DNA from: Ruoffia tabacinasalis
Lineage (GTDB): Bacteria > Bacillota > Bacilli > Lactobacillales > Aerococcaceae
Reading direction: 5' to 3'
Assembly: GCF_005864045.1 (NCBI RefSeq)
Contig: NZ_VBSP01000018.1
Span: 1 to 46,412, forward strand
DNA length: 46,412 nucleotides
In this document: positions 6,965 through 14,924 of the stretch, in pieces
How positions within the stretch are numbered: the first letter of the stretch is position 1
Layout: each line of letters begins with the position of its first letter
Made by a program: the position numbers and the translations under genes
The notes under the pieces: model-generated
The model's input: only the letters and a program-made list of their open reading frames with translations
Database searches by the model: none
What the model was told of the DNA's origin: nothing

Positions 6965-8368
6965 CTAATCTTTTACCTTTTCCATCAATACTACACACTC
7001 AACATGAGGTGTATGCGGAAACTGGTCAATCGGTTGAACCGTCTTCAATTCATAACCAAAGTCTCTTAACCAAACTAAGTCTTCAGCTAAGCTTTTTGGA
7101 TTACATGAGACATAGACAACTTTATCCGTTCCAAGTCTTCCAATGCTTCGCATCACTTTCCCGCCGGCACCACTTCTTGGTGGATCTAAGAGTAATAAGT
7201 CTGGTTGGCCCCAAATTTCTGGGAGTTCTTTCATTCCGCGTCGAGCGTCACTCGCCATGAAGAAAGTATTGTCTAAGCCATTATCTTTCGCATTACGCTT
7301 CGCTGACTCAATTGAAGTTTCAACAATTTCAATTCCAGCTAATTCTTTACTGCGTTTCGCAAATGGTAAACTGAATGTCCCTACCCCGCAGAATAAGTCT
7401 AAGACACGCATATCTTCATTCACATCAGCTAACTCAAGAGCTAACTCCACCATTTTCTCAGCTTGAACTGGGTTCGGTTGGAAGAATGTATCATGCCAGA
7501 TACGGTAGCGGTAGCCACCTAATTCGTCGTAGATATAATCGCGTCCATATAAAGTAAAGGACTCTTCTGATTGAATACGCCCTGAGATATTTGTATACTC
7601 AATCCAAACTAGACTGGCTAAGCTTGGGAAAGCTTCGCTTAAGCGGTCTGTTAAGTCTTTTACAGCTTCTGGATGTGCTTCGGGTTTTTCTGTCGCATAG
7701 ACAACGACCATTAATTCACCCGTTTCAAAAGAAGTTCGCATCATTAGGTTACGTAAAAGTCCTGTATGTTTATCTTTATCATAGCCTTTGAAATCATAAT
7801 CTTTCTGCCATTGGCTCACAATGTGCTTTACTTCAATCATCACCTTTGGAGCAATAACTGAATCATTTAAATCAATGACTTTTCGGTAATTTCCTTGTTG
7901 GTGCATACCTAGTTCTCCGGTTTGTCCGAAAGATAATTCCATCTTATTACGGTAACGGTCTGGCTCATCCATACCAATAATTGGTTGGATTAACGCTGTA
8001 TCAAAGCCAGCCTGCTCTAGAGATTCTTTGACAATATTCGCCTTAAACTCCAATTGATCAGGGTATTTCATATATTGCAGTGGCGCTGCACCTGACACAT
8101 CAAAGTGAGTTGGCATATCTAAGTTACGTGTTGGACCTGGTTTCAATAACCTATCATAGGGAACAACTGCCTTGTAACGACCTTTCGCATTATCAACTGT
8201 TACTCGAACCACATCACCTGGAACCACATTCGACGTTATGATTTTTAACGTTCTACCGTTTGAGCCTCTATCTGGTGCATGGGTATAGTGAACGAAGCCA
8301 CGTCCTTTTGAATCTACATAATCGATTTCTACATCCAACACTTCTGTTGGGTAATCGCCTTTTCTCAT
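6965..8368 (-). CDS. rlmD: 23S rRNA (uracil-C5)-methyltransferase RlmD-type
   Basis: This 467-aa protein has an N-terminal TRAM domain (about 5-65) followed by the RNA m5U methyltransferase domain. SAM-binding motif VLDLFCGVGTFSL, motif LLLLDPPRSG and the catalytic cysteine in YVSCNPKSL are all present, and the C-terminus ends DQFPHTPHVECVVLMEKVKD. The Fe-S cysteine cluster of the E. coli enzyme is absent, as in Gram-positive RlmCD-type enzymes. It methylates a uridine in 23S rRNA; the exact position cannot be read from sequence. Its last 23 coding bases occur twice more downstream, so the gene is the apparent target of integrative elements. A GAGGTGA RBS precedes the ATG. Confidence 0.9.
   Translation of the reverse strand: MRKGDYPTEVLDVEIDYVDSKGRGFVHYTHAPDRGSNGRTLKIITSNVVPGDVVRVTVDNAKGRYKAVVPYDRLLKPGPTRNLDMPTHFDVSGAAPLQYMKYPDQLEFKANIVKESLEQAGFDTALIQPIIGMDEPDRYRNKMELSFGQTGELGMHQQGNYRKVIDLNDSVIAPKVMIEVKHIVSQWQKDYDFKGYDKDKHTGLLRNLMMRTSFETGELMVVVYATEKPEAHPEAVKDLTDRLSEAFPSLASLVWIEYTNISGRIQSEESFTLYGRDYIYDELGGYRYRIWHDTFFQPNPVQAEKMVELALELADVNEDMRVLDLFCGVGTFSLPFAKRSKELAGIEIVETSIESAKRNAKDNGLDNTFFMASDARRGMKELPEIWGQPDLLLLDPPRSGAGGKVMRSIGRLGTDKVVYVSCNPKSLAEDLVWLRDFGYELKTVQPIDQFPHTPHVECVVLMEKVKD
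6984..7006. repeat. rlmD 3'-end direct repeat, copy C (in the intact gene)
   Basis: This is the reference copy of the repeat, within the HVECVVLM codons of rlmD. It is identical over 23 bases to 1838-1860. The flanking D-Q-F-P-H-T-P codons just upstream match the iterated segments near copies A and B. Confidence 0.7.
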
Positions 8369-8501
8369 TGAATCACCTCAATATTATTATTTATACAAAA
8401 GCCTGTGTATTATTACAATATTCCCTAGTTTATCATATGTAGCCGTTGTGTCTATCTTTTAAGTAAATTTAAGTGCATATTTTTTAGTATTTTATCCATA
8501 C

Positions 8502-8524
8502 AAAAAGCATCCCGTTAAGGATGC
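8502..8524 (-). terminator. Terminator of the DUF1538/P-II operon
   Basis: The minus-strand stem GCATCC (8519-8524) and GGATGC (8507-8512) with loop TTAACG is followed by TTTTTG. The region from here to rlmD (8369-8500) shows no gene. Confidence 0.7.
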
Positions 8525-8535
8525 CTCTTTTAAAA

Positions 8536-8736
8536 TTATTCACTTGGTAATTGATTCACCAAACCATGAACTTCACTTAAAGGTTCTACAAATAGAATTC
8601 CGTTACCTTCTTTGTCTAAGTCCATATTTTGGAAAATAATTTGACTCACTTCTTTATATTTATCTTTCTCAACAATAAACCAAATGACTTCTCCAGCATC
8701 CCCACTTGGAACGACTGCATAGATTAAATACCACAT
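8536..8736 (-). CDS. 66-aa protein of the DUF1538/P-II operon
   Basis: The small soluble protein MWYLIYAVVPSGDAGEVIWF ends in GNGILFVEPLSEVHGLVNQL. Its length and the alternation of strand-like and helix-like stretches would suit a minimal ferredoxin-like (P-II-like) fold, but no P-II signature is present. It has its own strong RBS (AGGAGGGG) and starts 11 bases after the P-II-like gene, so it belongs to the operon. It may be a partner or third regulatory subunit of the DUF1538 transporter; the function is not known. Confidence 0.75.
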   Translation of the reverse strand: MWYLIYAVVPSGDAGEVIWFIVEKDKYKEVSQIIFQNMDLDKEGNGILFVEPLSEVHGLVNQLPSE

Positions 8737-8747
8737 ATTATCCCCTC

Positions 8748-9425
8748 CTAAAAGCGATACAGATAAACGATGTCACGGGTAAAAGCAATCGCTCCGGCTT
8801 CACCGAATTGAATACCTTCATATGCTTTCGCAAATTCGTGCACCCCTTGGACATTTTCACTTTGTACAATTTGCATGACAATGTCTTTTTCCGGTTGGAA
8901 ATAACGTCCTTCAAAGTTATCAGATAATCTAGCGGAACCATGTCCTTTAATTAAAGCATGTTGTAAGATATCAGTTCTTTGAGTCGCATCGATATAATCC
9001 TCACCCTCACCATGGTCACAAATCACTGTTACCATTTTATAAGGGGATTTTACTGCGGCTTCGACATCATTAAATGATGAATTCTCTTCAATATCACCGT
9101 AGTCTTCTAGACCTGCTAAGCCGGCTAGACGCGTAACAAATAGGAAGCTTTCGCCGTTCTCTTTTTGAGGATAGCGACTTTCAACATGTTCAATTACTTT
9201 ATCTAAATTGTCTTTATGCGTTGCTTTTATAATAATTTCTTTTCGCTGACCTTGTATATCTAGAATACTTTGGCGATCATCTTCATCATAACAAGCAGCT
9301 AAGTAAGTCGTTGCTCCACTCGTCCCCTGTTTATGAAATATATCATCAATTCTGTCTGCCAGTTTAACTTTGGCAATAATCGTAATAAGGTAAAACTCAC
9401 TACTAAATTCTTCAGTATTAACCAA
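8748..9425 (-). CDS. Double-domain P-II (GlnB)-like regulatory protein
   Basis: The 225-aa protein contains two P-II-like units. The first (about 10-100) begins FYLITIIAKVKLADRIDDIF, with GTSGATTYLAACYDED in the place of the P-II GASGAT/T-loop region. The second (about 128-225) begins YKMVTVICDHGEGEDYIDAT, with LIKGHGSARLSDNFEG. P-II-like proteins usually sense adenine nucleotides or other small ligands and bind a membrane transporter. The start is TTG at 9425, since AGGAGG lies seven bases upstream and no ATG is nearby. It lies between a DUF1538 membrane gene and a 66-aa gene, a pairing seen widely for DUF1538. Confidence 0.8.
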   Translation of the reverse strand: MVNTEEFSSEFYLITIIAKVKLADRIDDIFHKQGTSGATTYLAACYDEDDRQSILDIQGQRKEIIIKATHKDNLDKVIEHVESRYPQKENGESFLFVTRLAGLAGLEDYGDIEENSSFNDVEAAVKSPYKMVTVICDHGEGEDYIDATQRTDILQHALIKGHGSARLSDNFEGRYFQPEKDIVMQIVQSENVQGVHEFAKAYEGIQFGEAGAIAFTRDIVYLYRF

Positions 9426-9436
9426 TGTTCGTCCTC

Positions 9437-10168
9437 CTATTTTTGTTTCACTTGATAGTCATAAAATATTCCAACAAGTTGTACGATAACAATCGGTGTT
9501 AAAGATACAATCGCAATCACCCCAAAACCGTCTGTGACACTATCAGCTGTCGGTACAAAGTTGGCTACCCCTTGGGTAAATGGCAAGATAAAAGTTGCGG
9601 TCATTGTCCCAGCCGCGACTCCTCCCGAGTCAAAGGCAATCCCAACAAATAAATCTGATGCGATATATTGTAAGATAAGAACTGTCACAACGAGTGGTAA
9701 TAAAATATGCCAAATTTCTAACCCTGGTAGTGTAACACGAAGTAGAGATAATACAACCGATAATCCGACACCAATAGAAAGACAGAAAGTCACTAAACTT
9801 TGTGGAATCATTCCTGCTGTTTCATCAAGAATTTGGACATTTAGGACATGGACGGATGGCTCAGCTAATATACTTACCATCCCAACGATTCCACCAACAA
9901 GCAAGATGATCCAAACATTATATTGTTCTGCTAAGGCGTATCCCATTTCAGAAGCAACACTTAGGAAGCCTTGGTTCACTCCCGTTAAGAAAAGACTTAA
10001 GCCAACTAAAATTAATCCGACACCAAGCAACATACTCTGTAAGCGTCGCTTAGATACTTTCACTTGCTTTGTCGAAACTAGAATGAGGAATACAATGACT
10101 AAAGGTCCAATCGCAATTAGTGAATTAACTATCGACGGCCATAATTCTAAGACAAAATCCATCGCCAT
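9437..10168 (-). CDS. DUF1538 membrane protein, second half (probably split from the first half by a frameshift)
   Basis: This is a 243-aa membrane protein with about six or seven hydrophobic segments. It carries the DUF1538 repeat motifs VSILAEPSVHVL and LFVGIAFDSGGVAAGTMT. It matches the second half of the usual two-repeat DUF1538 protein of about 490 aa. No RBS lies before the ATG at 10168. The same frame stays open upstream as VYSLSAGGADTQVAIDNST and runs into the end of the first half, which changes frame near 10220. A one-base indel in a single ancestral gene is the simplest reading; a sequencing error would look the same. DUF1538 proteins are predicted transporters of unknown substrate. 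Confidence 0.85.
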   Translation of the reverse strand: MAMDFVLELWPSIVNSLIAIGPLVIVFLILVSTKQVKVSKRRLQSMLLGVGLILVGLSLFLTGVNQGFLSVASEMGYALAEQYNVWIILLVGGIVGMVSILAEPSVHVLNVQILDETAGMIPQSLVTFCLSIGVGLSVVLSLLRVTLPGLEIWHILLPLVVTVLILQYIASDLFVGIAFDSGGVAAGTMTATFILPFTQGVANFVPTADSVTDGFGVIAIVSLTPIVIVQLVGIFYDYQVKQK

Positions 10169-10185
10169 CGTTGAATTATCAATCG

Positions 10186-10917
10186 CTACTTGGGTATCCG
10201 CACCACCTGCGGACAGCGAATAAACCCAGCTAAAGCCCCATATAATATAACTGCGAAGATCGCTCCGGTTGACACAATTCCAAGTAAACCGAAACTGTCC
10301 GCACCAGTATCATCTGCTTGACGAGACTGGCTTGCGGCACCCGCACCAAACGCTAGGATAAACGGTACGGTAATCGAACCAGTTGTAGAACCTGAAGCGT
10401 CAAAGGCAATCGCAATAAATTCAGACGTTGAGAATAAGCATAAGATACCTATTAATATGTAGATAATTGTAAAGCTATGACGTAAGTTAAAGTCTTTTAT
10501 AATTCGGTACACCCCAAAAGCAAGCATCGCCCCTACACCTACAGATACTGCCATAACAAAGATTTGTTCAGCAATCGCTCCACTAGTCATCGTATCGACT
10601 TGAATCCCTAAGATAGTTAGATCCGGTTCAGCAATACTTGAAATGAATCCTAAACCAAATATACCAATCATCGCAATCACTTTCTTCGGATGTTTAATTA
10701 AGTAGTGACTGAATAAGTCACCCATCTTCTCAATACTCATATCGACACCAACTAAGAACAGCGGTAACCCTATTAATAAAAAAACGACACCAATAATAAA
10801 TCGAAGTATCGTTAACCAAGCTACCGGCTGCAATATAAATTGAATTAAAAGTACGACACCAACCATTGGTAGTAAGGAAGATGACGTTTCTTTAAAGTTA
10901 TCTATTAATCGACCCAG
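10186..10917 (-). CDS. DUF1538 membrane protein, first half; likely CTG start
   Basis: This hydrophobic half carries the repeat motifs SSIAEPDLTILG and FIAIAFDASGSTTGSI, which parallel those of the second half (AEP and AFD-x-x-G). After ILYGALAGF the frame runs into the short unrelated tail IRCPQVVRIPK. The first ATG is at 10866, but the frame continues upstream as GRLIDNFKETSSSLLP to a CTG at 10915-10917 that lies eight bases after AAGGAGG. No RBS precedes the internal ATG, so the CTG is the likelier start. The operon order is DUF1538, P-II-like, 66-aa protein. Confidence 0.8.
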   Translation of the reverse strand: MGRLIDNFKETSSSLLPMVGVVLLIQFILQPVAWLTILRFIIGVVFLLIGLPLFLVGVDMSIEKMGDLFSHYLIKHPKKVIAMIGIFGLGFISSIAEPDLTILGIQVDTMTSGAIAEQIFVMAVSVGVGAMLAFGVYRIIKDFNLRHSFTIIYILIGILCLFSTSEFIAIAFDASGSTTGSITVPFILAFGAGAASQSRQADDTGADSFGLLGIVSTGAIFAVILYGALAGFIRCPQVVRIPK

Positions 10918-11017
10918 TATAATCTCCTCCTTTTCAAAAAATTATCGAAATAATTTGTACTAATAATATAGTAACATTTTAAGCGTTATTTAGCATTTTT
11001 TTCAAATGATGCCAAAT

Positions 11018-11044
11018 AAAAAGAAGCCCGTTCTCACAGACTTC
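11018..11044 (-). terminator. Terminator of the second uracil methyltransferase gene
   Basis: Minus-strand GAAGTCT (11038-11044) pairs with GGGCTTC (11023-11029) through G-U pairs and is followed by TTTTTATTT. Confidence 0.65.
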
Positions 11045-11057
11045 TTTCAAATATAAA

Positions 11058-12428
11058 TTATGCTTTTGTAAATAAGGCAACGGCTTCAACGTGAGTCGTT
11101 TGTCCAAATAAATCAACCGGTTGGACAAATTGTAAGTCATACCCAGCATCTGCAAATAATCGTGCATCTCTCGCTTGAGTTGCTGGATTACAGCTAACAT
11201 AAACAATCTTTTCTGGTTGTTGTTCAATCACTGCATCCACAAAGACTTGATCTAAACCTTTACGTGGTGGGTCCACAACGATAACATCAAAGTTAATGCC
11301 TGCTTCGTTCCATTTTGGTAGCCATTCTTCTGCACTTCCGACTTCGAAGGTTGCATTTTTAATGCCGTTTACCTTCGCATTTTGCTTAGCCATTTCAACG
11401 GCTTCATCCACAATATCCATCCCATACACTTGTTTCGCATGTTGAGCGAGTGATAAACCGATTGTTCCGATTCCAGAATACGCATCCAGAACAGTCTCAT
11501 TCCCTTGTAAGTCCGCTGCATCAATCGCAGTTTTGTATAGAACTTCTGCTTGGGGTGTATTCACTTGGTAGAAAGATTTAGATGAAATTCTAAATGTTAA
11601 GCCTAACATTGAATCTTCAATATAAGGTTGGCCCCATAATACTAAACTTTGACGACCTAGAATGACATTCGTACGTTTCGTTTGCACGTTTTGTACAATA
11701 CTTGCGATATTTGGTACTTCTTCCGCGATCGCATCGACGATGATTTCTTCGTTAGGCATCTTACGTTTATTCGTTACAAGTGTCACCATCACTTGACCGC
11801 TATAATGTCCACGTCTTACAACTACATGACGGATAATTCCCGTATGATTCTTTTCATTATAAGCAGGCACATGGAATCGTCTTAAGATATCTCTCACAAT
11901 TAAGATGGCTTCATCAATTTCTTTATGTTGAATAAAGAAGTTTTCAACTGGCACTAAATCATGTGAGTTTCTTCTAAAGAAGCCTGTTTCTAGTTGGCCA
12001 TTGATTTCTCTTACTGGAATTTGTGCTTTGTTACGGTATCCCCATGGATTTTCCATACCTAGTACGGGACGGATCTGTGCATCTTCAAAGTGTCCAATAC
12101 GTTCGTAAGCTGATTTAACTTGTTGTTCTTTGTATGCTAATTGAGCGTCGTAGCTCATATGTTGCAGTGTCATTGTCCCGATTTGACGTCCGATAGCATC
12201 AGTCATCTCCACGCGCTCTGGACTCTCTTCAATAATTTCAAGTAAGCGTCCAAACCCGTAAGTCTTACCGACTTTCATCGCTTTGAATTTAACAACTTCG
12301 CCTGTCATCGCCCCTTCGATAAAGAATGGATAATGATCAAGTTTTACAACGCCTTGCCCTTGTGATGTTATGTCTTCGACCGTTCCGGTGAACGTGTCAT
12401 TCTTCTTAAATGGTACTTTGTTTGCCAT
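11058..12428 (-). CDS. RNA uracil-C5-methyltransferase (RlmD/RlmCD family), second paralogue
   Basis: The 456-aa protein has a TRAM domain at the N-terminus (about 8-65), SAM motif VLDAYSGIGTIGLSL, DPPRKGLD and the catalytic cysteine in YVSCNPATQ, and ends VQPVDLFGQTTHVEAVALF. Like the paralogue at 6965-8368 it lacks Fe-S cysteines. B. subtilis also has two such enzymes, one dual-specific for U747 and U1939 of 23S rRNA; which of the two genes here is RlmCD cannot be settled by eye. Its 3' end differs from the rlmD repeat (THVEAVAL rather than HVECVVL), so it is not the integration target. It has its own terminator. Confidence 0.9.
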   Translation of the reverse strand: MANKVPFKKNDTFTGTVEDITSQGQGVVKLDHYPFFIEGAMTGEVVKFKAMKVGKTYGFGRLLEIIEESPERVEMTDAIGRQIGTMTLQHMSYDAQLAYKEQQVKSAYERIGHFEDAQIRPVLGMENPWGYRNKAQIPVREINGQLETGFFRRNSHDLVPVENFFIQHKEIDEAILIVRDILRRFHVPAYNEKNHTGIIRHVVVRRGHYSGQVMVTLVTNKRKMPNEEIIVDAIAEEVPNIASIVQNVQTKRTNVILGRQSLVLWGQPYIEDSMLGLTFRISSKSFYQVNTPQAEVLYKTAIDAADLQGNETVLDAYSGIGTIGLSLAQHAKQVYGMDIVDEAVEMAKQNAKVNGIKNATFEVGSAEEWLPKWNEAGINFDVIVVDPPRKGLDQVFVDAVIEQQPEKIVYVSCNPATQARDARLFADAGYDLQFVQPVDLFGQTTHVEAVALFTKA

Positions 12429-12548
12429 TTTTTATTTCCTCCAATTTCAATGTCTTACCCATTTTATCAAAACCTAGCCATTATTCCTAATTAGTATTGA
12501 ATGAGGAAGAATTCAAGTCATTAAATTATTTTATTCATAATGATAAAT

Positions 12549-12587
12549 AGCACGTGCATTTAATCACAAGTCGTGCTAATATATACT
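12549..12587 (+). promoter_or_regulatory. Candidate promoter region with inverted repeat for the FMN_bind-like gene
   Basis: A -10-like TATACT lies at 12582-12587 with a weak -35 (TTTAAT, 12559-12564). An inverted repeat AGCACG (12549-12554) and CGTGCT (12572-12577) flanks the spacer. The repeat could be an operator; nothing else supports this. Confidence 0.3.
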
Positions 12588-12610
12588 TAAAGAAACAAGG
12601 GGGATATAAT

Positions 12611-13666
12611 ATGAAAAAGAAATCATTACTACCATTAGTGTTATTAACAGCAAGTTCGCTTGCATTAGCTGTAAGTTCACCGGTGAACAATGTAACGCCT
12701 TTTGCTGAGACAGTTGCCGTTCAAGCTCAAGAAGCAACAACTTTAAAAGTGGCTTACTTAGCTCCTCACGGTGACAAATCATTCGCTTCTGTTGTTGTGG
12801 CAATGCAAGGTGATGTCGTTGTTGACGCACAAATCGATGAATTCCAATTTGTTGAAGGTGATCAATGGACTGGTGTTCCAAACGCAGATGCTACATTTGG
12901 TGAAGGTTTCGCTGACGGTGTAACTTTAATCAGTAAACGTGCGGACAGTGAAGGCTACTCTGCTATGATGGCTGATATGGCTGATTCAACTGTTACTTAT
13001 GCAGATAACTTAAACGCTATCGAAGACTTTGCTAAAGGCAAAACTGTTGCTGAAATCGAAGAAGGCATTACTGCTTTAAATGATTTAGGTGAAGATGGAA
13101 ATGTTTCTGACGTAGTATCAGGTGCAACTTTAGCTGACTCAGCTGGTTACTTACAAGCCATTATTGACGCTGCTAACGAAGGTACTGAATTCACTGGTGC
13201 TGAAGCAGATGCTGCTAATTTAGAATTAAAACAAGCCGTAGCTGCACCACATGGTGACCAATCATTCGCAATCGTTACTACAGCAGTAGATGGTGATAAA
13301 GTTGTTGCTGCTACTTTAGACGAGTTCCAATTTGTTGAAGGTGATCAATGGTCAGGTGTTCCAAACGCGGACGCTGGATTTGGTGAAGGTATCGCTGAAG
13401 GAGTGACTTTAGTTTCTAAATTAGAAAACTCTGAAGCATACTCTCAATTAATGACTGACATTGCTGGATCAACTGTTCCATACGCAGAAAACTTACAAGC
13501 AATTACTCAATTCGCTGCTGGTAAAACTACGGCTGAATTAGAAGAAGCGGTTGCTGAATTACAAGACTTAGGTGAAGAAGGAAATGTTGCTGATGTTGTA
13601 TCAGGTTCAACATTAGCTGACACTTCCGGTTACTTACAAGCGATTGTAGACGTAGCTAACCAATAA
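12611..13666 (+). CDS. Secreted protein with two FMN_bind-like repeats
   Basis: A 351-aa protein with a type I signal peptide (cleavage near VQAQ, about residue 40) is followed by two homologous repeats of about 150 residues. Each begins APHGD(K/Q)SFA, contains DEFQFVEGDQW(T/S)GVPNAD and a helical region, and ends VVSGATLADSAGYL or VVSGSTLADTSGYL. The closing D-x-x-S-G-A-T block matches the ApbE flavinylation motif of FMN_bind domains, such as those of PplA in extracellular electron transfer. There is no lipobox or wall anchor. The ATG at 12611 is chosen because GGGGGAT precedes it and the signal peptide begins there. The gene is monocistronic, with a strong terminator. Flavin attachment is inference. 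Confidence 0.75.
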   Translation: MKKKSLLPLVLLTASSLALAVSSPVNNVTPFAETVAVQAQEATTLKVAYLAPHGDKSFASVVVAMQGDVVVDAQIDEFQFVEGDQWTGVPNADATFGEGFADGVTLISKRADSEGYSAMMADMADSTVTYADNLNAIEDFAKGKTVAEIEEGITALNDLGEDGNVSDVVSGATLADSAGYLQAIIDAANEGTEFTGAEADAANLELKQAVAAPHGDQSFAIVTTAVDGDKVVAATLDEFQFVEGDQWSGVPNADAGFGEGIAEGVTLVSKLENSEAYSQLMTDIAGSTVPYAENLQAITQFAAGKTTAELEEAVAELQDLGEEGNVADVVSGSTLADTSGYLQAIVDVANQ

Positions 13667-13695
13667 TTATTAGCCTTAAAATTAACTTCCTAATT

Positions 13696-13724
13696 AGACA
13701 AGCTCAGCTGGGCTTGTCTTTTTT
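13696..13724 (+). terminator. Terminator of the FMN_bind-like gene
   Basis: AGACAAGC (13696-13703) pairs with GGCTTGTCT (13711-13719) and is followed by TTTTTTG. Confidence 0.85.
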
Positions 13725-13761
13725 GTTGAGAATTGTGATTTTTTGGAGGAATTATGTAGAA

Positions 13762-13860
13762 AGCATCACTTTGAATTATCATTGTGTAGCTTTTGACGGT
13801 AATGTGATATTTTGAATTCCCATAGTGTCGCTTTAAACGGAAAAGTGTCGAAATTATCAT
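13762..13860. repeat. Diverged intergenic hairpin repeats, about 41-bp period (family I)
   Basis: Units read GCATCACTTTGAATTATCAT with TGTGTAGC following, then TGTGATATTTTGAATTCCCA with TAGTGTCGC following, then a partial GTGTCGAAATTATCAT. Each unit is a weak hairpin (GCRTCAC opposite GTGTCGC). The same family reappears, better conserved, at 45888-45962. The rest of 13725-13964 shows no gene. Confidence 0.5.
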
Positions 13861-13964
13861 TTTATAAGTCTTATAAGTATTTTTTGATCATTTTTTACTA
13901 ACAACTTGACACTTCTCTTGATATACGACACACTGAAGAAAACTAAATATTATGAGGTAGTAAT

Positions 13965-14924
13965 ATGAATACTCTTAAACGTTTTGCATTAGAATTATTA
14001 TCATCGCCAACGATTAATATGCATGAATCATACAAATTCGTACGGCAATTACAAAAGGTTTTTGTCACCCCTTCTAAATCCCGCTTTCAGTATTTGGATC
14101 AGGAGATTTATTCTGCAGATCAAAGTCATGAAATTCCGATTCGTATTTTTCGTCCAAAAAAATTGATGAGTAGTGACATTATATTATTCTTTCATGGTGG
14201 GGGCTGGGTTTTAGGAAATATAGATACCTATACAAAAGATTGTCGTCGTTTGGCTGATCAAATGGGGCGGATTGTCTTAGCGGTTGATTATTTAAAAGCA
14301 CCTGAGAATCCTTATCCTGCTGGTTTCGATGACTGTTATCACGTCGCTCAAGTACTTTTATCACGTCCGGATTTAACGGGAATTAAAGGCGCGCGAAATA
14401 TTATTATTGTTGGAAACTCAGCTGGAGGAAATTTAGCTGCAGCCGTTTCTTTACGCTTACGCAATGAAGGCAAGCCTTTACCAAGTAAACAAATTTTAAT
14501 TAATCCTGTGACGTATTGGCGCCACGATGAAGCGTCTCCTTTTAAAAGTGTTGAGGAGAATGGCTATGACTATGGACTCACAGCAAAGAAAATGCAGGAA
14601 TATATGGAAATGTATGAACCGGACGAGGTCAAAAGACAGAATCCGTACATCGCACCGTTAATGACTGAGGATTTTAGTAATCAACCGGACACTTTAGTTA
14701 TCTCATCTGAATTTGACCCTTTACGTGATGAAGGTGAAGTTTATGGCTACATGTTGTTAGAAGCTGGGAACCAAGTGGAAATTATGCGTGCAAAAGATAC
14801 TGTTCATAATTTTCTATTTGCCCCATTAAATGAAGATATTATTGATACAACGTATTTATTAATCAAAGACTTTTTAGAGAATCACTTGAGAAGGAGTGAC
14901 ATACGTGGAGAATCAGAAAGTTAA
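13965..14924 (+). CDS. Alpha/beta hydrolase (HSL-type esterase/lipase)
   Basis: This is a 319-aa alpha/beta-hydrolase of the hormone-sensitive lipase group. Oxyanion motif HGGGW is at residues 77-81, the nucleophile elbow GNSAGG places the serine at 152, the acidic residue is in DPLRDEG (about 251) and the histidine is in DTVHNF (281). It has no signal peptide, so it is probably cytoplasmic or peripheral. It hydrolyses short-chain or complex carboxylic esters. It is the first of three overlapping genes; its end overlaps the start of the acyltransferase-like gene by 20 bases. The pairing with a condensation-like acetyltransferase suggests paired making and breaking of an ester or acyl conjugate. 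Confidence 0.9.
   Translation: MNTLKRFALELLSSPTINMHESYKFVRQLQKVFVTPSKSRFQYLDQEIYSADQSHEIPIRIFRPKKLMSSDIILFFHGGGWVLGNIDTYTKDCRRLADQMGRIVLAVDYLKAPENPYPAGFDDCYHVAQVLLSRPDLTGIKGARNIIIVGNSAGGNLAAAVSLRLRNEGKPLPSKQILINPVTYWRHDEASPFKSVEENGYDYGLTAKKMQEYMEMYEPDEVKRQNPYIAPLMTEDFSNQPDTLVISSEFDPLRDEGEVYGYMLLEAGNQVEIMRAKDTVHNFLFAPLNEDIIDTTYLLIKDFLENHLRRSDIRGESES

Larger units (their letters stand above)
2898..7006. mobile_element. Putative 4.1-kb integrative element inserted at the 3' end of rlmD
   Basis: The element is bounded by direct repeats 2898-2920 (copy B) and 6984-7006 (copy C, inside the intact rlmD end). The recombinase gene lies directly beside the rlmD junction, the usual place for an integrase. 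The cargo is a GntR regulator plus a two-gene ABC exporter. Insertion into the 3' end of this methyltransferase gene (rum/rumA) with regeneration of its last codons is known for streptococcal integrative elements. The recombinase is frameshifted, and no replication or conjugation genes are present. Element identity is inference from repeats and layout. Confidence 0.6.
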
